From Caenispirillum salinarum_A (GTDB lineage Bacteria > Pseudomonadota > Alphaproteobacteria > Rhodospirillales > Rhodospirillaceae), in the NCBI RefSeq assembly GCF_044803115.1, contig NZ_CP085224.1, forward strand, positions 1,302,001 to 1,366,000: a DNA stretch of 64,000 bases. Reading direction: 5' to 3'. This document shows, piece by piece, positions 58,015-64,000 of the stretch (positions are counted from its first letter, which is position 1; every line of letters starts with the position of its first letter). Under the pieces are notes generated by a model. The model was not told the origin of the DNA, made no database searches, and was given only the letters and a program-made list of their open reading frames with translations. Both the position numbers and the translations under genes were made by a program.

Positions 58015-58461
58015 GTCGGGAAGGGAGACGTCCGGCCGCAGGGTGTCGACCTGCGCTGGCGCCACCGGAGCCTCTTGCGGTCGCGGCGGTTCGGCGGCCG
58101 GCGGCGCGACGAGCCTCTGCACCAGATCGACGGCCCCGGCGACGGCGGCCCGCAGAAGCCGGACGAGCCTGCGGGCGAGCGACGGGTGCTCCGGGCCGGC
58201 TGCCGCTTCGGCGGCGGGAAGAAGGGCGGCGATCCGGTCCGCCGGGTCGGCCGGGATTCTCAGCGGCTGAGAATCCTCCTCGGCATAGGCGACATGGGCG
58301 AAGACGGCGGCCACGCGGGCCGCTCGCGCCCGGGCGATCCGAAGACACCGGGTGTGCAGGGAAAGCTGGATTTCCGCGGGATCGCCCGCCTCGCGCAGCC
58401 GGGAGGGGATGCGTCTGCGCCAGTGGTAGACGGCGCCGCGGCGGAACACGTGCTCGGGCAT
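58012..58461 (-). pseudogene. tyrosine recombinase/integrase N-terminus truncated by an IS end
   Basis: The 149-residue frame begins with a DUF6538-type arm-binding segment of phage-like integrases (HVFRRGAVYHWRRRIPSRLR, EIQLSLHTRCLRIARARA). It continues through a low-complexity Ala/Pro-rich stretch and then stops exactly at the first three bases (TGA) of the IS3 terminal repeat at 58014. No catalytic domain (R-H-R-Y) is present. It is therefore read as an integrase interrupted by the insertion, with the rest deleted. Confidence 0.65.
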
Positions 58462-58533
58462 GACGGCCTCCTTCTGGGCCGTCTCGCCGTCGGATTCTCA
58501 GGGATGTGGGGCACCCCTGTGGTACAAACGACG

Positions 58534-58564
58534 AAAGCGGCCGCCTGGGGCGACCGCTTTTCGA
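58534..58564 (+). terminator. hairpin with U-run in accessory region
   Basis: AAAGCGGCCGCC (58534-58545) pairs with GGCGACCGCTTT (58549-58560) with one G-U mismatch, and T-rich sequence follows. No gene on the + strand obviously ends before it; it may terminate a lost gene. Confidence 0.5.
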
Positions 58565-59148
58565 GGATTTCCGCGCGGGTTTGGCTGGGGGACCAGGACC
58601 CCCAGCAGACGCCGATGGCGTCCCGCAAACCGTTGATCACCCGTCGGCGATCCACATGAGTTTGCGATACTGTGTCACAGGCAGGGGCTACGCTCAAGGG
58701 GGATGAGCGGTGCGCCGACACGACTGCGGCGCAGCCGTTGCATGCCTATCTAAATCGGACTCGGAGCCGTGATCGTGTCGTGGCAATCGCTGCGGTAGGC
58801 GGATCAGCTTCAGCTCCTAAACCACCCCAACGTGAAGGCATTTTTATGGGGCCTGACACCAAGCGGCGAACTCAGACTTTCGGCGAGGCTGTACCTGAAA
58901 GAGTGTGTCGAAGTTGTCTTGCCGACGGAGCATGCTTCAAAAGGTCCTCGATATCGCCAGCGGCTTTGCGGAGCATTGGCCGGTATCCTTGGGAAAGGAA
59001 ACGGTCTTGCTGAAGGTGATCGAGAAGCGGCGCCAGCCCATCGCTTAGACGGCGCCCTGCGCCCTCGCTCAATGTTTAGGATAGTGCGGCTGGTATCGGT
59101 GGTTTGACCGGCAATCGGCTGTAGCAGGATCATGAAGCCCTGCGGCCC

Positions 59149-59177
59149 TTGCTCACGCCATCAGTCGGGATTATATT
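59149..59177 (+). promoter_or_regulatory. promoter of the multicopper oxidase operon
   Basis: TTGCTC (59149-59154) and TATATT (59172-59177) are separated by exactly 17 bases. The start ATG of the next gene is at 59184, only six bases after the -10 element, so the message may begin at or near the start codon. Confidence 0.5.
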
Positions 59178-59183
59178 AGGTTT

Positions 59184-59501
59184 ATGCGTCGTGAAGTGTG
59201 CATAGCCGTGGCGGTTATCGTCGGTGTCCTGATGCTTATCGGGCAGCCTTATTTTGCGTATGGCGTCGGCGCTGGCGATGGCGCGGCGATGTCCGAGTCC
59301 TGCTCCGCCTGCGACACGATGCCCGCGCCCATGGACATGACATCCTGTCATGCCATGTGCGCCGCAAGGGTCCAAACCAGCACCATCGGCAGCCACTTCG
59401 CCCCCTACCCGGCGACCTTCCACACCGCCGCCGGACACGTCTGGCGCGGCCTTTGTCTGCCGCCTGAGCCCTATCCTCCAAGAGCCACTCTCGCCGCGTG
59501 A
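59184..59501 (+). CDS. exported Cys/Met/His-rich protein heading copper oxidase operon
   Basis: A 105-residue protein with an N-terminal hydrophobic signal (VCIAVAVIVGVLMLIGQPYF). Its mature part begins with a metal-binding-looking segment (MSESCSACDTMPAPMDMTSC then HAMCAARV) with four cysteines and several Met/His residues. It lies 60 bases upstream of the multicopper oxidase. A role as periplasmic copper carrier is inferred. No Shine-Dalgarno sequence is present and the promoter -10 is six bases away, so translation may be leaderless. Confidence 0.7.
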   Translation: MRREVCIAVAVIVGVLMLIGQPYFAYGVGAGDGAAMSESCSACDTMPAPMDMTSCHAMCAARVQTSTIGSHFAPYPATFHTAAGHVWRGLCLPPEPYPPRATLAA

Positions 59502-59561
59502 TTCCGGCGGGCGCCGCTTGGGCGCCTGCGCAATCAAGTACATCCGTCGAGCGAGAGTAGA

Positions 59562-60992
59562 ATGCACAATCTGTTTGCGCGGCCCATGAGCCGCCGCGGA
59601 CTCCTGCGCGCCAGCGCTGGGTTCGCCGCCGTCGCCGTTGCGCCAAAGCCTGTATTCGCGGCTTTGGAGCGCGACATCATTTCCCTGAAACCGGCTGCGG
59701 CGCGTGCCCAGCTTGTTCCTGGGCAGCCCGAGACATCCGTCTTCGCCTACAACGGCTCCGTGCCGGGCCCGGAGATCCGGGTCAAGCAGGGCGAGCGCCT
59801 TCGGCTGGCAGTGAGCAACCGTCTGGACCAGGAGACGACCGTCCACTGGCACGGTATCCGAACGCCGAACGCCATGGACGGGGTGCCGCACCTGACCCAA
59901 AAGCCCATCGGCCCTGGCGAGACGTTCCACTACGAGTTCGACGTCCAGGACGCCGGGACATTCTGGTATCACCCGCACCACCACAGCATGGAGCAGGTCG
60001 GGCGTGGCCTTGCGGGTCCGCTGATCGTGGAAGAGCACGAACCGATCCAGGTGGACCGCGACATCACGTGGCTGCTCGGGGACTGGCGCCTGAAGGCGGA
60101 TGCGTCGATCAGCGACGACTTCGGCAACTTCATGGACCTCAGTCACGGCGGTCGTGTCGGGAACACGCCGACGATCAACGGCCGCCTGCCAGGCGACTTC
60201 AGGGTCCGAAGCGGAGAGCGTATCCGTCTGCGCCTTATCAACGGCGCGAACGCGCGGATCTTCGGCCTGAACTTCGAGGGTCACGATCCGCAGATCATCG
60301 CAATCGACGGCCACCCCGTCGAGCCGCATCGCCCGAACAGCGGAAGGGTCGTGATCGCGCCGGCCCAGCGCATCGACCTCGCAATCGACATGGGCAACGA
60401 CCCGGGGCGCACCTTCCGCGTCGTGGACGACTTCTATCCCAAGCTCGCCTATGAGTTGGTTCTCCTCTCCTACTCGGGGGACGCGCCGCTTCGGAGCAGC
60501 CCCCTGGATGCCGGTCTGCGGCTGCCGGACAATCCGGTTGCGGAGCCTGACCTGTCATCTGCCGTGCGGCACGAGGTGGTCCTCGGCGGCGGCATGATGG
60601 GCATGATGCAGGGGGCCATGATGCATGGCGAGATGACGGACATGCGCACGATGATGCGCCAAGGTATGGCCTGGGCCATCAACGGCGTCGCTGCCTCGGG
60701 CCATGCGCTTGATCCGGTTTTCGCCGTGAAGCGCGGCCAGACCTGCGTCGTGTCGGTCGTCAATCAGACGCGCTGGCACCATCCCATGCATCTGCACGGC
60801 CACACCTTCCGGGTCCTCTCCCGGAACGGCACCCGGACGCAGCATCGCGAATGGCAGGACACCGTCCTTCTTGATCCCGACGAGCGGGTCGAGATCGCCT
60901 TCGTCGCTGACAATCCCGGCGATTGGATGTTCCACTGCCACATCCTTGAGCACCAAGCCTCTGGGATGATGAGCGTCATCCGCGTCGCCTGA
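59562..60992 (+). CDS. Tat-exported multicopper oxidase (CueO/CopA-like)
   Basis: A 476-residue periplasmic laccase-like oxidase that would oxidise Cu(I) to less toxic Cu(II). The Tat signal is MSRRGLLRASAGFAAVAVA. The four copper-binding clusters are HWHG (95-98), HPHHH (137-141), HPMHLHGH (407-414) and HCHILEH (458-464) with axial M469. A Met-rich loop (GMMGMMQGAMMHGEMTDMR), typical of cuprous oxidases, precedes the third cluster. It is the second gene of a five-gene operon with a DUF411 protein, a cytochrome c and an SCO chaperone. Confidence 0.95.
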   Translation: MHNLFARPMSRRGLLRASAGFAAVAVAPKPVFAALERDIISLKPAAARAQLVPGQPETSVFAYNGSVPGPEIRVKQGERLRLAVSNRLDQETTVHWHGIRTPNAMDGVPHLTQKPIGPGETFHYEFDVQDAGTFWYHPHHHSMEQVGRGLAGPLIVEEHEPIQVDRDITWLLGDWRLKADASISDDFGNFMDLSHGGRVGNTPTINGRLPGDFRVRSGERIRLRLINGANARIFGLNFEGHDPQIIAIDGHPVEPHRPNSGRVVIAPAQRIDLAIDMGNDPGRTFRVVDDFYPKLAYELVLLSYSGDAPLRSSPLDAGLRLPDNPVAEPDLSSAVRHEVVLGGGMMGMMQGAMMHGEMTDMRTMMRQGMAWAINGVAASGHALDPVFAVKRGQTCVVSVVNQTRWHHPMHLHGHTFRVLSRNGTRTQHREWQDTVLLDPDERVEIAFVADNPGDWMFHCHILEHQASGMMSVIRVA

Positions 60993-61007
60993 CCAAAGGA
61001 CATGACA

Positions 61008-61457
61008 ATGCGCAAGATCGCTTCTGTTAGCGCGGCCGCCGCCCTCATCGCCGCCGGCGCGCTCTTCTATCCCTCCGTCTCATCTGCCGAGGCCATCGAG
61101 GCGGTCCTCTACAAAAATCCCCAGTGCGGCTGCTGCGAAGACCATGCCGAATACCTGGAAGAGAACGGGTTCAGCGTCGAGGTCGTGGAGACCCACGACC
61201 TTCCCTTGATCAAACAGGAGCACGAGGTTCCGGTGGATCTGGCTGGATGTCACACGATCCTCGTCGACGACTATGTCGTCGAGGGGCACGTGACGGCGGA
61301 GACCATCAAGCGGCTGTTGGACGAGGAGCCGGACGTCGCCGGCATCTCGCTTCCCGGTATGCCGCTCGGGTCGCCGGGCATGTCCGGGCCGAAGCAGGCG
61401 CCACTGGAGGTCTTCACCTTCGGAGGTGGCGACAGCAGGCTGTATGCGACCGAATGA
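61008..61457 (+). CDS. DUF411 metal-binding exported protein
   Basis: A 149-residue exported protein with a signal peptide (SAAAALIAAGALFYPSVSSA) and the DUF411 core: VLYKNPQCGCCEDHAEYLEE, a CxCC-type metal site, then CHTILVDDYVVEGHV. DUF411 proteins are found in copper and silver resistance loci. ATG 61008 is favoured over 61002 by spacing to AAAGGAC. The stop overlaps the cytochrome start by four bases (ATGA at 61454-61457). Confidence 0.92.
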   Translation: MRKIASVSAAAALIAAGALFYPSVSSAEAIEAVLYKNPQCGCCEDHAEYLEENGFSVEVVETHDLPLIKQEHEVPVDLAGCHTILVDDYVVEGHVTAETIKRLLDEEPDVAGISLPGMPLGSPGMSGPKQAPLEVFTFGGGDSRLYATE

Positions 61458-61915
61458 TGAAGCCGCGTTTGAAATGGGTCGTGGTGGGGAGCGCGCTTGC
61501 GCTCTCCATCACAGCCGCCGTAGGTCTCGCCGTGATGACGGTGCAGCCTGCAAGGCCGGACGCGTCCGATCCCCGTTTGGTCAGCCTTGGGCAGAAGGTC
61601 TATGCCGACTACTGCGCCTCCTGCCATGGCGTGAACCTCGAGGGGCAGCCGGACTGGCGGACACGCGACGAGGACGGGCGCCTGCCGGCGCCTCCACACG
61701 ACGACACCGGCCATACTTGGCACCATCCAGACGAACAACTTGTCGGCATTGTCCGTGACGGCCTGGAGCCTTATGCGCCAGAGGGCTACCAGAGCGACAT
61801 GCCGGGGTTCGGCGACGTCCTGACCCGGGAGGAGATCCTCGCGGTCATTGCCTACATTAAGAGCACATGGCCGGACGAGATCCAGGCTCGGCAGGCAGGC
61901 CGATCGGCACAATGA
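61454..61915 (+). CDS. class I cytochrome c, membrane-anchored
   Basis: A 153-residue protein with an N-terminal membrane anchor (WVVVGSALALSITAAVGLAV) and one haem site CASCH (C54, C57, H58); M116 in DMPGFG is the likely sixth ligand. It is a small electron carrier, probably taking electrons from the multicopper oxidase or passing them to the respiratory chain. A second ATG (61457) is an alternative start. The upstream reading frame inside the DUF411 gene is a shadow. Confidence 0.92.
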   Translation: MMKPRLKWVVVGSALALSITAAVGLAVMTVQPARPDASDPRLVSLGQKVYADYCASCHGVNLEGQPDWRTRDEDGRLPAPPHDDTGHTWHHPDEQLVGIVRDGLEPYAPEGYQSDMPGFGDVLTREEILAVIAYIKSTWPDEIQARQAGRSAQ

Positions 61916-61929
61916 ACGGGAGGAGCACC

Positions 61930-62631
61930 ATGATGGCCCTTCGAAAAATCGCTGTCGGCGCCATCATGACGGGCATGCTGACCGCCGGAACCGTGCCGGC
62001 CACCGCTCACGACGCCGGCCACGTGGCGCGGCAACTGAGTGAAGAGGAGGTCTACTTCCAGCTGATGGACAGGGCTGCCCCGAAGTTCGGCTTGGAGGAT
62101 GCCGGCGGAGATGTGGTTTCGCTTTCGGATTTCGTCGGCCAGATCGTCGTCCTCAACTTCGTCTACGCCAGTTGCACGGATATCTGTCCGATGCACTCGC
62201 AGCGGATCGCCGAGTTGCAGGAGATGATCAACGGGACGCCGATGCGCGATATGGTCCAGTTCGTGTCGATCACCACCGATCCGGTGAAGGACACACCAGA
62301 GGTAATGAGATCCTATGGAGCACTTCACGGTCTGGACGACGAGAACTGGGTCTTCCTGACCAGCGGCCAAGCCCGGCCAGTCGATACGCGCGACCTTGCC
62401 GCCGCCTTCGGCCACCGGTTCGACCCGGCGGGCGACGGCAGTCAGATTCACGGTCTCGTCACCCACGTCATTGATCAAGACGGCCGTCACGTCGGGAACT
62501 TTCACGGCCTCGACTTCGACCCGGTCAGTCTGGTCAGCTTAGTCAATGCACTTACCAATGCGAAAGCGCCGCACCTTCATAAAGAAGGCGGGTTGTGGGA
62601 CCGGCTGATCGGTCACTTCACTGCAAGGTGA
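61930..62631 (+). CDS. SCO1/SenC family copper chaperone
   Basis: A 233-residue exported thioredoxin-like protein. ATG 61930 follows GGGAGGAGCACC. The signal ends near VPATAHDAG. The copper/thiol site is C82 and C86 in YASCTDICPMH, with H179 in GLVTHVIDQDG as the third Cu ligand. SCO proteins deliver copper to cytochrome oxidase or control the redox state of its cysteines. VVSLSDFVGQIVVLNFVYAS and SITTDPVKDTPEVM are family blocks. It is the last intact gene of the copper oxidase operon. Confidence 0.94.
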   Translation: MMALRKIAVGAIMTGMLTAGTVPATAHDAGHVARQLSEEEVYFQLMDRAAPKFGLEDAGGDVVSLSDFVGQIVVLNFVYASCTDICPMHSQRIAELQEMINGTPMRDMVQFVSITTDPVKDTPEVMRSYGALHGLDDENWVFLTSGQARPVDTRDLAAAFGHRFDPAGDGSQIHGLVTHVIDQDGRHVGNFHGLDFDPVSLVSLVNALTNAKAPHLHKEGGLWDRLIGHFTAR

Positions 62632-62633
62632 CC

Positions 62634-62878
62634 TGCCGGATCCCGGCCGAGGACGCGCGGCACGACACCGCGGCCAATTGCCGGATGGCGATCGGCGGGG
62701 TGATGTACGACCTGACCGGCTACATCCCTCAGCGCGTGACGCTGCCCGCCGTCATGACCCGGCACTGCGGGACTAAGGCGACGGGCGTCTATACGACCAG
62801 GGGGCATGGCCGGCCGGCCTCGCCATCTCCGACCCGCTGCTTAAACAGTACGCCATTGACCGACTGGCGGCAGAGTGA
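62634..62878 (+). pseudogene. decayed cytochrome b5-like haem-binding domain
   Basis: Just after the SCO gene a frame encodes DARHDTAANCRMAIGGVMYD then LTGYIPQRVTLPAVM, which is the cytochrome b5 fold (normally WMAIGGxVYDLTxYxPQHPTPPAV). The frame shifts around 62810, after GHGRP. The adjacent frame continues GLAISDPLLKQYAIDRLAAE and stops at 62878. The haem-ligand histidine of PQH has become arginine. The start codon is also lost. It looks like a former cytochrome b5 gene of the copper operon. Confidence 0.65.
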
Positions 62879-63025
62879 GCAGGGCCGGCCGCGTACCACT
62901 GCCTCCTGGCGCGGTGGTGCCGGGAGGCTCGTCGCGCGCGGTCAGACGGCTATCGACCGCCGCAGCAGGGGTATCCTTTTAGATGGAGTCCGAATTCCTC
63001 TCTCCCGCCATGTCCTCACCGCCGC
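62879..63025. other. short non-coding region before convergent dhc gene
   Basis: About 150 bases between the b5 remnant and the end of the reverse-strand diheme cytochrome gene. No clear gene or hairpin with U-run was seen. Confidence 0.35.
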
Positions 63026-63499
63026 TCAGTCATCTTCGTAGTATCCACGGTCCGCACCCTTATGGCAGGCGAGGCAGTTGGATTTCGTCACCACGTCGGG
63101 GCGCTGCCATACACTCGGCCGGAAGTCGTGCTCGCGGGCAAACGCCGGGTTCCCGGTTATGCGCTGAGGCGCTCCGCCGGGTGCGACCCATCGCATGTAG
63201 TCGCGCGCCGCGCCGCGCCGGTCGACATCGCCGGCGCTGGCGGTGAGGTAGGCTCGGATGGCCTCCGCCTTGTCGGCCGGGATGGAAGCATCGTCGCCGA
63301 AGTGGTCGGAGAGCGTGTCCATCATCCGGTTCCACGAGCGAGCCGGCAGGAAGCCGGGCTGGAAGGCCATGTGGCAGTCGCCGCACTCTTCCTTCGTCAG
63401 CGTATGGGTCACCGGCGGAATCCACTCGTCGTCATCGGCCTGCACCGGGCCGCTGCCCAGTGCGACCGCAAGCGGCAGGGCGAGAAGGAGAGCACGCAT
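63026..63499 (-). CDS. diheme cytochrome c (DHC-like)
   Basis: The ATG at 63499 follows CAGGAG and gives 157 residues; GTG 63505 is possible. After a signal peptide (LLALPLAVALGSGPVQADDD) there are two haem motifs, CGDCH near the N-terminus and CLACH near the C-terminus. SWNRMMDTLSDHFGDDASIP is typical of the DHC family, which receives electrons from a membrane cytochrome b561 and passes them to SHP. It lies directly downstream of the SHP gene on the same strand. Confidence 0.9.
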   Translation of the reverse strand: MRALLLALPLAVALGSGPVQADDDEWIPPVTHTLTKEECGDCHMAFQPGFLPARSWNRMMDTLSDHFGDDASIPADKAEAIRAYLTASAGDVDRRGAARDYMRWVAPGGAPQRITGNPAFAREHDFRPSVWQRPDVVTKSNCLACHKGADRGYYEDD

Positions 63500-63501
63500 G
63501 G

Positions 63502-63930
63502 TCACTGCTCCTGCATAAAGGCTATGTAGTCACCTTTTTCCCGCGGGGTGCAGGGCCGGCCGAGTACGGCATCGCAGTCGCGGCGAAACTGTTTTTCCAC
63601 CTCGTCGATGTCGGTGAAGCGGTCCGGCTCGACCGAAACGGCCACCGGCTCGATGGGCCGCCCGGTCTTGGCGTTGCGGCCCTGGGCGCGCGGGTCATTG
63701 GTATGGCAGGCCGTGCACGACGGCGTGCGGGCGTCGCCGCCGGCCCAGCGGGTGCGGAAAAGCTCCTCGCCGCGTGCTGCGGAAAAACCGGTGAAGGCGG
63801 GATCATCGGCGGCCGCGCGCTCGGCATAGCCCGCCAGGATGGCGGCGCGGTCGGCGGCGTCTCCGGCCAAGGCGGGTCCGCCGGCCAGGATGGCCAGAAG
63901 CGTGGCGGCGGTCATCGCGAAACGGGGCAT
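63502..63930 (-). CDS. SHP/DUF1924 haem protein
   Basis: A 142-residue exported monohaem cytochrome c from ATG 63930, which follows GGAGAGTTCGTA. The signal peptide ends GGPALAGDAA. The haem site is CTACH in TPSCTACHTNDPRAQGRN. The DUF1924 block continues as FTDIDEVEKQFRRDCDAVLG and REKGDYIAFM. Sphaeroides haem protein binds oxygen and other small ligands at a high-spin haem with a labile asparagine ligand; the biological role is debated. It forms a pair with the DHC gene, and the gene upstream is probably their cytochrome b. Confidence 0.9.
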   Translation of the reverse strand: MPRFAMTAATLLAILAGGPALAGDAADRAAILAGYAERAAADDPAFTGFSAARGEELFRTRWAGGDARTPSCTACHTNDPRAQGRNAKTGRPIEPVAVSVEPDRFTDIDEVEKQFRRDCDAVLGRPCTPREKGDYIAFMQEQ

Positions 63931-64000
63931 TACGAACTCTCCTTCAGCCGGGTGGAATGGCCTTCGGCAAGGCGCCGCCACAGGGCCGCCACCCGGCGCC
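63930..64000 (-). CDS. 3' end of an upstream gene, possibly cytochrome b561
   Basis: One reverse-strand frame runs from the window edge to a TAA that overlaps the SHP start by one base (TAATG) and ends LAEGHSTRLKESS. In known loci SHP and DHC follow a cytochrome b561 gene, so that is the natural guess. Only about 23 codons are visible, too few to identify the family. Confidence 0.35.
   Translation of the reverse strand, partial: RRVAALWRRLAEGHSTRLKESS

Larger units (their letters stand above)
58462..59183. other. accessory non-coding region between integrase remnant and copper operon
   Basis: These 722 bases have no recognised gene. They contain a hairpin with U-run (58534-58564). A reverse-strand frame at about 58872-59072 (66 residues, with a TTG start and no ribosome site) encodes SDGLAPLLDHLQQDRFLSQG but is unidentified. 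The copper operon promoter lies at the right end. Base composition is less GC-rich than the core, consistent with acquired DNA. Confidence 0.45.

Noticed and set aside
58872..59072. Reverse-strand 66-codon frame in the accessory gap
   Set aside because: TTG start, no ribosome site, no recognised family; kept only as a remark on the region.

Overview
The window is GC-rich DNA with dense, short-spaced operons. The gene content (PrkA/YeaH/SpoVR cluster, TRAP and PhnDCE transporters, Tat-exported oxidase, globin-coupled chemoreceptor, SHP/DHC haem proteins, EcfG-like GGAAC promoter elements) suggests an alphaproteobacterium, probably a member of the Rhodospirillales. That placement is inference; there is no rRNA or tRNA gene here to confirm it.

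Left part (1-29.4 kb). A truncated two-partner-secretion exporter and a zinc-motif methyltransferase come first, then the stress operon prkA-yeaH-spoVR. After an unknown gene and a Fur-type site driving a bfd-like ferredoxin comes a sensory cassette: a Tat-exported ribose-type binding protein, a PAS histidine kinase, a very large hybrid kinase with a FixL-like haem PAS domain, and a REC-GGDEF diguanylate cyclase. A YbiO-like MscS channel follows. Next are a DeoR regulator and HAD phosphatase divergent from a phnD-phnC-phnE-phnE transporter, and a polar amino-acid (cystine-like) ABC importer.

Middle part (29.4-46 kb). A CusB-CusA-CusF copper/silver efflux operon has three CusF domains in all, two of them fused in tandem to CusB. 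It is followed by DUF302 and cupin proteins. A polysaccharide locus holds a nucleotide-sugar dehydrogenase, a membrane GT2 synthase, a zinc-ribbon/degenerate-GGDEF protein and an HlyD-type protein. A soluble globin-coupled chemoreceptor and a cupredoxin come after it.

44.6-53.2 kb. An M81 (MlrC-like) hydrolase and a divergent LysR regulator lead into a DctPQM TRAP transporter, which is joined to a complete ord-ortA-ortB module (2,4-diaminopentanoate dehydrogenase plus 2-amino-4-oxopentanoate thiolase). These enzymes are known from anaerobic ornithine fermentation, but here no ornithine aminomutase gene is present. This is the most unusual metabolic unit of the window.

53.2-64 kb. This is an accessory-looking stretch. 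It holds IS3-family remnants, an integrase N-terminus cut off by an IS end, and small envelope proteins around a divergent ECF sigma/anti-sigma pair whose promoters form a perfect inverted repeat. A copper-oxidase operon follows (small Cys/Met protein, multicopper oxidase, DUF411, cytochrome c, SCO), then a decayed cytochrome b5 domain and a reverse-strand SHP-DHC haem protein pair. No CRISPR array, rRNA or tRNA was found.
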